Assembly (NCBI GenBank): GCA_013397845.1 | Contig: VZTG01002008.1 | Coordinates: 413,198 to 477,197, forward strand | DNA length: 64,000 nucleotides | Direction of reading: 5' to 3' | Source: Melanocharis versteri | Lineage: Eukaryota > Chordata > Aves > Passeriformes > Melanocharitidae | Shown: positions 60,801-64,000 of the stretch, piece by piece | How positions within the stretch are numbered: the first letter of the stretch is position 1 | Layout: the number at the start of each line of letters is the position of its first letter | Notes under the pieces: model-generated | What the model was told of the DNA's origin: nothing | Databases searched by the model: none | What the model saw: the letters and a program-made list of their open reading frames with translations, nothing else | Position numbers and translations under genes: made by a program

Positions 60801-61082
60801 GTAGTACTGGATGCCCAAAGCACTAGGCCAGCTACCTGAGGAGGCGTAACCATTTTAGAGCAGGCAAACTTGATTGTCTGCACTTAACTCTGTAGCATAT
60901 TAAGTAACTTTTCTCTTAAAACTGACATTTTTCTAGGGAAAAGCTATGGAACTATGGTAGACTGGATGGATTCTACTTCAGAGGAAACTGCCCTTTGGGA
61001 GAAGATGATGAACTCTCCGAACACCTGGATAGAAGATACGCTACCCCTCAGGATGCTTATGGTTGCAAAATTGACAAAATAA
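21718..61082 (+). CDS. SYTL2: Synaptotagmin-like protein 2 (Slp2), 18 coding exons
   Basis: Rab27 effector that tethers secretory vesicles and melanosomes to the plasma membrane. Proposed join: 21718-21818, 32140-32288, 34371-34506, 40666-40732, 41281-41380, 42405-43286, [43895-47956 optional], 49588-49689, 50655-50708, 53383-53477, 54918-55037, 56086-56255, 56848-56950, 57379-57549, 57898-57976, 58894-58993, 59752-59957, 60937-61082. All junctions are GT-AG and all phases agree. The total is 2781 coding bases (926 residues) without the giant exon and 6843 bases (2280 residues) with it. Domains in short-form numbering: Slp homology domain about 1-70 with SGQWFYE at 50-56; charged Ser-rich linker; C2A about 622-745; C2B about 761-905. 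There is no zinc finger between the SHD helices, as expected for Slp2 and unlike Slp3-5. The SYTL2 assignment over other SYTL paralogues rests on the SHD and linker motifs, the huge optional linker exon, the length, and the CCDC83-like neighbour. Family knowledge: C2A binds phosphatidylserine or PIP2 independently of calcium. Confidence 0.93.
29614..29649 (+). repeat. 18-bp direct tandem repeat, two copies
   Basis: GTTGTAAGTCAGCTGGCT at 29614-29631 is followed directly by GTTGTAAGTCAGCTGCTG at 29632-29649. Looks like a local slippage duplication. Confidence 0.8.
29872..29988 (+). other. Candidate alternative cassette exon (117 bp), unproven
   Basis: The acceptor TGACTTTCACTTCCAG ends at 29871 and the donor GCAG|GTAAGC starts at 29989. 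The segment is 39 codons long with no stop in the phase left by coding exon 1 (phase 2), so it could be inserted between residues 34 and 35 without shifting the frame. That would split the SHD between its two halves, which argues against routine use. I recognise no homologue of the peptide. Confidence 0.2.
30989..31055 (+). mobile_element. CR1 LINE 3' fragment, about 67 bp
   Basis: Plus-strand remnant with GGTCTAGATGATCTTTAAAG and CCCTTCCGACCCAACTCATT, a diverged version of the CR1 3' end also seen at 11139-11293. Confidence 0.8.
31624..31640 (+). repeat. (GT)n dinucleotide tract
   Basis: Short run of about eight GT dinucleotides. Marginal length for a polymorphic microsatellite. Confidence 0.7.
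32140..32288 (+). CDS. SYTL2: SYTL2 coding exon 2: Rab27-binding SGQWFYE motif
   Basis: Starts after TTCCTCAG. Encodes residues 34-83, including SGQWFYEAK at 50-58 and a basic stretch. Trp53-Phe54 correspond to the conserved aromatic pair of the Slp/Slac2 SGxWFYE motif that inserts into the Rab27 hydrophobic pocket. Ends in phase 1 at GTAAGC. Confidence 0.96.
32289..34370 (+). other. SYTL2: Intron 2, about 2.1 kb
   Basis: AT-rich, no repeats or exons recognised apart from short T runs. Ends in CATATTTTAG at 34361-34370. Confidence 0.7.
34371..34506 (+). CDS. SYTL2: SYTL2 coding exon 3: end of SHD and start of linker
   Basis: 136 bp, phase 1 to 2. Encodes AEVGQNKTSKAKISWVNNVN, then an acidic EHQEEEQQ tail. 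Follows directly on the basic SHD segment. Donor GAG|GTAAGC. Confidence 0.92.
34933..35058 (-). mobile_element. CR1 LINE 3' fragment, about 126 bp
   Basis: Reverse-complement CR1 tail: GGATCACAGCATTATTGAGG, then ATCATCCAGTCCAACCATTA and CACTGCCACGGCCACCACTA. Minus orientation, 5'-truncated. Confidence 0.88.
37669..37690. repeat. Perfect 9-bp inverted repeat with 4-base loop
   Basis: AATTAGCGT, loop AGTG, ACGCTAATT. The CpG-containing stem is unusual in this AT-rich intron. Confidence 0.85.
40666..40732 (+). CDS. SYTL2: SYTL2 coding exon 4 (linker), alternative 6-bp donor
   Basis: Starts after CCTTTACAG. 67 bp, phase 2 to 0, encoding SSKEVAPMLNKPEERPVRAA and VSS. The chosen donor is TCA|GTAAGG at 40733. 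A second GT at 40739 (AGG|GTATGA) would add Val-Arg and keep the frame; it is the weaker match. Confidence 0.85.
40733..41280 (+). other. SYTL2: Intron 4, 548 bp
   Basis: AT-rich with an A-run near 40825 and T-runs. Ends in CCTTTTCTAG. Nothing else seen. Confidence 0.8.
41281..41380 (+). CDS. SYTL2: SYTL2 coding exon 5 (linker)
   Basis: 100 bp, phase 0 to 1. Encodes QRRNPFNSIASDDNLTNGES and continues to LSKK. A basic RRNPFN segment opens the exon. Donor AAGG|GTAAAT. Confidence 0.9.
41381..42404 (+). other. SYTL2: Intron 5, about 1 kb
   Basis: No repeats or exons recognised; ends in TGTCTTATAG. Confidence 0.75.
42405..43286 (+). CDS. SYTL2: SYTL2 coding exon 6: charged Ser-rich linker with GILKRSSSSSS
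   Basis: 882 bp, phase 1 to 1, 294 codons. Begins EVWSLSEDSPPKSS and contains PPRGILKRSSSSSSTDSE, a motif of the Slp2 linker. The rest is hydrophilic, rich in Ser, Lys, Gln and Glu, and likely disordered and phosphorylated. Ends at TTTACTG|GTAAGA. It can join either the giant exon (43895) or the exon at 49588 in the same phase. Confidence 0.94.
43287..43894 (+). other. SYTL2: Intron 6, 608 bp
   Basis: The open frame of the next exon continues about 50 bases leftward into this intron, but the acceptor TTTACATTGTAG at 43883-43894 marks the true exon start. No repeats recognised. Confidence 0.75.
43895..47956 (+). CDS. SYTL2: SYTL2 giant optional linker exon, 1354 codons with tandem repeats
   Basis: 4062 bp, phase 1 to 1, so it can be skipped or included cleanly. 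The acceptor is TTGTAG. The donor is ACTC|GTGAGC at 47957, and its phase-1 end matches the acceptor of the next exon. The protein is highly hydrophilic, dominated by Lys, Glu and Ser, with no globular domain I recognise. Early parts hold three short helix-like segments with aromatic pairs: VLDWFKR near 44068, IRAFWER near 44527 and LRNFWD near 45048. Positions 46102-47277 hold six units of a 65-residue repeat. If the donor is not used the frame continues to a stop at 47974-47976 (ending ELSDF). Long SYTL2 isoforms with a very large linker exon are known from mammals; the repeat array itself I have not seen described. Confidence 0.88.
46102..47400 (+). repeat. SYTL2: Coding tandem repeat, 195-bp (65-residue) unit, 5 clean and 2 degraded copies
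   Basis: Clean units start at 46102, 46297, 46492, 46687 and 46882, each exactly 195 bp. A degraded 201-bp unit starts at 47077 and a partial one at 47278. Each unit reads about EIIEKSVAPSKASGLSSALE, then RLLKEASETPPPKPKRADST, then VQRTAEV and YEHDGEVLQEIH. Each thus pairs an amphipathic helix (SALERLLKEASE) with a proline-lysine stretch (PPPKPK). The first 126 bases of units 3 and 4 differ at a single position by my count, pointing to recent duplication or gene conversion. Diverged relatives of the unit appear upstream near 45390, 45560 and 45780. Confidence 0.93.
48267..48272 (+). terminator. SYTL2: Candidate intronic poly(A) signal AATAAA
   Basis: Located 291 bases after the read-through stop codon of the giant exon. 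Could end a short transcript encoding SHD plus linker without C2 domains. A consensus hexamer alone is weak evidence. Confidence 0.3.
48940..49125 (+). repeat. GT/T-rich low-complexity tract with G-runs
   Basis: About 185 bases with almost no A or C on the plus strand: GTT repeats, T runs and several GGG-GGGGG runs near 49015-49050 that could form a G-quadruplex on this strand. Confidence 0.8.
49588..49689 (+). CDS. SYTL2: SYTL2 coding exon 8 (linker)
   Basis: 102 bp, phase 1 to 1. Encodes SEEELNPVLMALKRSADRKK, then PSKSLEDIPSATS. Preceded by TCTCGTAACAG; donor TCAA|GTGAGC. The first codon is Gly when joined to exon 6 and Arg when joined to the giant exon. Confidence 0.92.
49690..50654 (+). 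other. SYTL2: Intron 8, 965 bp
   Basis: Contains a poly-T run at about 50203-50217. No exon recognised. Confidence 0.8.
50655..50708 (+). CDS. SYTL2: SYTL2 coding exon 9, 54-bp micro-cassette
   Basis: Phase 1 to 1, 18 codons: NKEKLNKPKEELVLSAED. Acceptor TTTCCTGCACAG, donor GATG|GTAAAT. A symmetric small exon in the linker, a typical alternatively spliced cassette. Confidence 0.85.
50709..53382 (+). other. SYTL2: Intron 9, about 2.7 kb
   Basis: AT-rich with a CR1 fragment at 51873-51975 and A-rich stretches near 52080-52155. No further exon recognised. Confidence 0.75.
51873..51975 (-). mobile_element. CR1 LINE 3' fragment, about 103 bp
   Basis: Starts with CAGAATCATAGAATTGTTTA, the CR1 terminal signature in reverse, then ACCATCCAATCCAACCGTTA and GCCATGTCCCTAG. 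Minus orientation. Confidence 0.9.
53383..53477 (+). CDS. SYTL2: SYTL2 coding exon 10 (linker)
   Basis: 95 bp, phase 1 to 0. Encodes VSTVTSQPDKLFSNPEKLKG, then LSKSVPSFLQEE. Two possible acceptors lie 9 bp apart: TTTTCAG ending 53382 and CCACAG ending 53391. Both keep the frame; the second would drop VST. Donor GAG|GTAAGC. Confidence 0.88.
53478..54917 (+). other. SYTL2: Intron 10, about 1.4 kb
   Basis: Apart from the CR1 copy at its 5' end, AT-rich sequence with T-runs near 54830-54860 before the acceptor TTTTCATAG. Confidence 0.8.
53488..53733 (-). mobile_element. CR1 LINE 3' end, about 246 bp, beside a splice donor
   Basis: Left edge is ATCACAGAATCACAGAAGGG, then AAGACCATCTAGTTCCAACC, CAACCTGGCCTTGAACACTT and CAGCCTCTCTGAACAACCTG. 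Minus orientation, 5'-truncated. It begins only about 10 bases after the donor of exon 10. Confidence 0.93.
54918..55037 (+). CDS. SYTL2: SYTL2 coding exon 11: Ser-rich pre-C2A linker
   Basis: 120 bp, phase 0 to 0. Encodes SDDRETDTASESSYSFGRIK, then KSPSSLTNLSSSSGMASLSS. Dense in Ser/Thr with acidic context, a likely phosphorylation region. Donor TCT|GTATGT. Confidence 0.92.
55038..56085 (+). other. SYTL2: Intron 11, about 1 kb
   Basis: Contains a perfect 21-bp tandem duplication at 55669-55710. Otherwise unremarkable. Confidence 0.8.
55669..55710 (+). repeat. Perfect 21-bp tandem duplication
   Basis: GTTAGTATTTTAAGAAGGTC plus T occurs twice in direct succession (55669-55689 and 55690-55710). 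The lack of differences implies a recent event. Confidence 0.9.
56086..56255 (+). CDS. SYTL2: SYTL2 coding exon 12: start of C2A
   Basis: 170 bp, phase 0 to 2. Encodes VSSSLMSIYSADFGNVDVKG and then the first C2A strands (GNIQFAIDYVEQLNELHIFI, CQCKDLAVADVKRQRSDP). The loop 1 region keeps SDP but has few of the other acidic ligands. Donor CC|GTAAGT. Confidence 0.95.
56256..56847 (+). other. SYTL2: Intron 12, 592 bp
   Basis: AT-rich, no repeats recognised. Confidence 0.85.
56848..56950 (+). CDS. SYTL2: SYTL2 coding exon 13: C2A polybasic strand
   Basis: 103 bp, phase 2 to 0. Encodes YVKTYLLPEKYRLGKRKTSV, then KKKTFNPVYNEILR. YVKTYLLP and KKKTFNPVYNE are C2 hallmarks. The run of Lys/Arg forms the beta-4 polybasic patch that binds acidic lipids in Slp2 C2A. 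Confidence 0.96.
56951..57378 (+). other. SYTL2: Intron 13, 428 bp
   Basis: Nothing recognised. Ends in CTTCCTGGCAG. Confidence 0.85.
57379..57549 (+). CDS. SYTL2: SYTL2 coding exon 14: end of C2A
   Basis: 171 bp, phase 0 to 0. Encodes YKIEKELLKNQSLNISVWHN, then DTFGRNSFLGEVELDLGAWD and WNDPSNKQINWFPLKPR. Loop 3 reads WHNDTFGRNSFLG where calcium-binding C2 domains have WDxDxxxxxDFIG. Most acidic ligands are therefore missing, consistent with calcium-independent lipid binding. Confidence 0.96.
57550..57897 (+). other. SYTL2: Intron 14, 348 bp
   Basis: Nothing recognised. Good polypyrimidine tract before CATTTCAG. Confidence 0.85.
57898..57976 (+). CDS. SYTL2: SYTL2 coding exon 15: C2A-C2B junction
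   Basis: 79 bp, phase 0 to 1. Encodes TSAITLNLENRGEMKLALQY, then VPHPVG. RGEMKLALQYVP is the first strand of C2B. Donor GGAG|GTAAGC. Confidence 0.94.
57977..58893 (+). other. SYTL2: Intron 15, 917 bp
   Basis: AT-rich, nothing recognised. Confidence 0.8.
58894..58993 (+). CDS. SYTL2: SYTL2 coding exon 16: C2B, loop 1
   Basis: 100 bp, phase 1 to 2. Encodes KKTLSTGEVHIWVKECHNLP, then LLRGNRLNSFIK. Loop 1 is LLRGNRLNSFIK, lacking the aspartates of calcium-binding C2 domains. Donor TG|GTAAGA. Confidence 0.95.
58994..59751 (+). other. SYTL2: Intron 16, 758 bp
   Basis: Nothing recognised. Acceptor TTTTCTCTCTGAAG is slightly atypical at -3 (A instead of C/T). Confidence 0.8.
59752..59957 (+). CDS. 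SYTL2: SYTL2 coding exon 17: C2B core
   Basis: 206 bp, phase 2 to 1. Encodes CTILPDTSRKSRQKTRMVAK, TTNPVFNHTMVYDGFRPADL, then KEACIELTVWDHNKLANHFL and GGLRIGLGTG. TNPVFNHTMVY and TVWDHN are C2 strand and loop 3 hallmarks. The KxRQKTRMVAK region is the C2B polybasic strand. Donor ACAG|GTACTG. Confidence 0.96.
59958..60936 (+). other. SYTL2: Intron 17, 979 bp
   Basis: AT-rich, nothing recognised. Acceptor CATTTTTCTAG. Confidence 0.8.
60937..61082 (+). CDS. SYTL2: SYTL2 last coding exon 18: C-terminal end of C2B
   Basis: Encodes GKSYGTMVDWMDSTSEETAL, then WEKMMNSPNTWIEDTLPLRM and LMVAKLTK, ending in TAA at 61080-61082. The final helix and W-x(5)-LPLR motif are typical of the Slp C2B terminus. 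Confidence 0.95.
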
Positions 61083-62160
61083 GGTGGCTTTTTAATTGTT
61101 AGTGTCAAAAAGAAACCTTGCGAATGAAATTGAAAGCATCAGGGTGCAACTTGGAAGAGGAACACAATAGCTTTTTTGACAGTTTCTGCTCTGTTACTGT
61201 TCTGGTTTTGTGCTGTCAAATGTCACTTTGTACTTCAAATTAAACATCTGCTTGCAGATCATTACGGAAATTGTAGGGATTTTTAAATTTCTTATTGACT
61301 GAAAACAACTTCAAGAAAGAAGGTGCTTACAGAACTCAGTGTTAGAGGTAGCTGTGATACCTGGATGACTGTGTTGTTGATCTGCATTGCTGATCCCTTC
61401 AATGATCCAAATGACCAGCAGAATCATAAGAGCAAGTCAAGTGTTTCTGTTCATTGCTAGGATTGTTCATGAAGTCTTACTGATAAGACAGCAATATTAG
61501 TGTTAAAGCTCATTGGTATGTGTTTGTATCGTCATTATACCATGTTAGATCTCACCAGCATGGAATATGGGCATGAAGAATTTAGTTTTTTGAAAGTTCC
61601 TCTAGTTGTAATTGTACATTTCCCGGACATGAAAGTTACTTCCCTAATGAAAGAAGCTTGACATGAAGTGGTACTGTTGGTGTCCTATTCTACAAGGTGC
61701 AGAGGACTTAGTTCCAATGTACTAGAAAAAATCAGGGCTATAAAAAGTTTGCTTTATATATGTGTTAATCATCTTGCTAGCATACAATACTTAGTCTTAA
61801 GTGCTGAAGATGTAAAAGTGAAACTTTTTTATTCCAGTGCTACTCGAAAGGATCTAAATGTGCCCATTTTAGTGATGACAAGTATGTTGGGTATTTATTC
61901 TCCAAAGTGCACTTGTTTGTACCTGTATCCCTTTGGTTTTTTTTTTTTTTTTTTTTTGCAAGAAGTGAACTTACCTGTGCTTCAGCGCCACCGTTAGGAG
62001 ACTGGTGGGACTTTGGTGGGCTTGGCTTAGTTTTGAAGCATAGGAAATAAGACTGGAGTTTGTAATTTGTAGAAATGCATGCTACTAATAGATAAATACA
62101 TAAAATACAAAATATATTCTTTTGGTGTTTTTTTTAAATAAAAGCAGCCTATTAAAACTA
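61083..62160 (+). other. SYTL2: SYTL2 3' UTR (minimum extent)
   Basis: AT-rich sequence after the stop with a T22-type run near 61937. The first well-placed AATAAA is at 62137-62142, giving a UTR of about 1.1 kb. Longer forms are possible through signals at 62250 and 62999. Confidence 0.5.
62137..62142 (+). terminator. SYTL2: Candidate poly(A) signal AATAAA
   Basis: First consensus hexamer about 1.05 kb after the stop. A second lies at 62250-62255. Confidence 0.4.
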
Positions 62161-62649
62161 AATAGGAAATCAGTTTTTATTAAATGCCAGTGGTATGTTA
62201 TCTATTCAGCATGCAATGTAACAAAATGCAGACAGAAAACATTTTTGCAAATAAATGCACTTATTTACTCCAGCTAAGTCTAAAAGCTGGTGAAATCTTT
62301 CACTTCAGTTAGAGTAGAGGAGAGAAGGGAGCTCTTACAGCTCCAATGCAACTGCTTGATTTAATCATAGAAATTTAAATGCTACTTGATGTTTATTATA
62401 CACTATGAATGGAAAAAAAGGAAACATGCTATTCAACCTTCCAGGGAACCCACTTTCCCTCTCATCAACCAGATAGTCTGTGGAGTTTACAAATGTCAAA
62501 AGCAGTCTGCCAGTCTTTGATATCTTACTGCTTCAGGTGTTTTGTATGAGATTGGTAACTGTGACAGTTTCCACTTTGCCAGACATATACAAAACACTTT
62601 TTGTCTAGGGAGCACGTGCACATGACACTTCAGAACAATGTATTCTTAC

Positions 62650-62715
62650 CAACGTGGTACAGCTGCTGCTTTGATTCTACGTTCTTGAAGAGCCACTCTT
62701 GAAAGGATGGTGATT
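62650..62715 (-). other. Possible minus-strand exon (66 bp), unassigned
   Basis: On the minus strand a good acceptor (TGCCTCTTTTTCAG) and donor (CGTTG|GTAAGA) bracket 66 bases that are open in two frames (beginning ITILSRVALQ or SPSFQEWLFK). I do not recognise either peptide. A second candidate with donor CTAG|GTGAGT ends at about 63266, and its phase is compatible with the second frame. Could be chance or a gene convergent on SYTL2. Confidence 0.2.
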
Positions 62716-62991
62716 CTGAAAAAGAGGCACCTAATTTATTTATATTCACTCCCTATATGAATTAATTTTTCACCTGAAAACATAGGTTGCCGTGATCATG
62801 ACGTACAGTTTCACAGGATTAATATTTTTGTTGCAGTTGTATCTCCTCTGAAGCTCAAATACATTGCTAAGTCAAAACAGCTTTGGGTTCAATTGTAGGG
62901 ATGGGGTCTTAAGGCTCCAGATTTGCAGGCAAGTGTCATGTAATCTGCTGTGTTCTATACTCTACATAATTTTAATACTTAAACTTCACTG

Positions 62992-63022
62992 CTGTCAAAA
63001 TAAAATATTTATTTTTTGACAG
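62992..63022. repeat. Near-perfect palindrome with poly(A) hexamers on both strands
   Basis: CTGTCAAAATAAA and TTTATTTTTTGACAG flank a short centre. AATAAA reads on the plus strand (62999-63004) and on the minus strand (63013-63008). Confidence 0.75.
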
Positions 63023-64000
63023 AGGCAATCTCCTTGCCTTCTGATCAAGTAAAAGACATTCTGTGTCTTGCTATTCTTTTAGCCCTCCTAGAGACGGACA
63101 CAGAATTTTTCTGGTATCTCAAAAGTCTCTGTGTACCACTGCCCTAATAGACCAAACCTCTAATTTTGGAAAGCTACCTGAACATGAATGCAAGATCTAC
63201 TTGCACATTGCATTTGTAATTAACTAGTTTGACTAACTAATGACACAGAAGAACTATGTACTCACCTAGGTTAACCAAGAAACTGAGCCAAGTAACAAAA
63301 ACTGTCCCTTAAGTACCAAAGTTCCTCCCCAGTTTTTAATATTTTTTTTTCATCGTGTACAGAATTCCTAACTTCAGTAGTATGATAATACGCTGATAGA
63401 GAAATGTGAGTTGGGAAGTTAAGACAAAAAGTTTCAAGAAACTTGTTACTTTGCTCTCAAGTCAAAGGGAAAGCCTTAAGTCATCCATAACCAAAATTTT
63501 AAAGGTGTATAATTAGCTACTCATTAAAGGGCAGTTTGATAAATCAATAGCTATGCTTTGTAATAAAGGTGAACTGGAATTAAGAATCAAAGCAGCCACA
63601 CTCCTAGAATATCTTTGTTTATTCATTCTTGTCTGGAGAAGCGCAACAGTTCCTTCCTCTCTTTTCCTTCATGTTACAACTTCGTCTTTGTTTTAGCCCA
63701 TAATTTATTTCCTTTTTTTAGTGCATATGTGTGTACATGCACACATACATGTGTGTATATCTTCTAAATTACACTGTTTTCACTTGCTATAAACCAGGCT
63801 TCAAAGTCCCAGCTCTCCGCCTCTTGTTTGCTTCATGTCTGTTACCCACAGCCCTCTCTTCTTTCTCCTTTGTATCCTTTACAGAGGGTTCAGCAAAACC
63901 TGCACTGACATTTTTCTTCCAGTTGCATTTATTTTTCCCTTCCTTATCCTATCTGCCAGATTTTTATTAGCTGCTGAATAAAGTTGCAAGTTGTTCAGGG

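Larger units (their letters stand above)
62161..64000. other. Downstream region, no certain gene
   Basis: AT-rich DNA, possibly distal 3' UTR and intergenic. Includes the palindrome at 62992-63022, a CA/TG-rich imperfect palindrome at about 63721-63760 and an AATAAA at 63977-63982. No recognised coding sequence apart from the doubtful minus-strand exon. Confidence 0.5.

Overview
The window is vertebrate nuclear DNA, almost certainly from a bird. It is intron-rich with consensus GT-AG splice sites. It carries at least seven CR1 LINE fragments, including the avian type in both orientations, and very few other transposons. It has an assembly gap of 17 Ns inside a GC-rich promoter-like segment and a single N at 4905. 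Only one gene is largely complete: a synaptotagmin-like (Slp) gene on the plus strand that I call SYTL2. Evidence for the call is an N-terminal Rab27-binding Slp homology domain with the SGQWFYE motif, a long charged serine-rich linker with the GILKRSSSSSS motif, and two C-terminal C2 domains.

Layout. Positions 1-2151 hold the first coding exon of a minus-strand gene, probably CCDC83, whose remaining exons lie beyond the left edge. Positions 2152 to about 8470 are intergenic or 5' leader sequence with CR1 remnants, ending in GC-rich DNA at about 7550-8480 that probably holds the SYTL2 promoter. The head-to-head CCDC83/SYTL2 arrangement is the one I know from human 11q14. A likely non-coding SYTL2 exon sits at 9229-9280. 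The start codon is at 21718 in an exon beginning near 21397. Eighteen coding exons then run to the stop at 61080-61082. The 3' UTR follows, with candidate poly(A) signals at 62137, 62250 and 62999. The last 2-3 kb contain no certain gene.

How the gene works. I assembled the exon phases by hand and they close without conflict. Skipping the giant exon gives a 926-residue protein, close to the familiar human Slp2-a length of about 934. Including it (43895-47956, 4062 bp, phase 1-1) gives about 2280 residues. The giant exon carries a tandem array of a 65-residue unit: five clean copies of exactly 195 bp, plus two degraded copies downstream and probable older ones upstream. It also reads through an internal splice donor to a stop at 47974, with an intronic AATAAA at 48267. 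This suggests a possible C2-less isoform. Four consecutive linker exons are all phase 1-1, so the linker is built for modular splicing. Slp2 proteins tether Rab27-bearing vesicles to the plasma membrane: the SHD binds Rab27-GTP and the C2A domain binds acidic phospholipids. Both C2 domains here lack most of the acidic calcium-binding residues.

I see no prokaryotic-type system, CRISPR array, rRNA or tRNA. The points most worth checking are the repeat array in the giant exon, the dual fate of its 3' end, a candidate in-frame cassette exon in the large intron at 29872-29988, and a possible minus-strand exon at 62650-62715.
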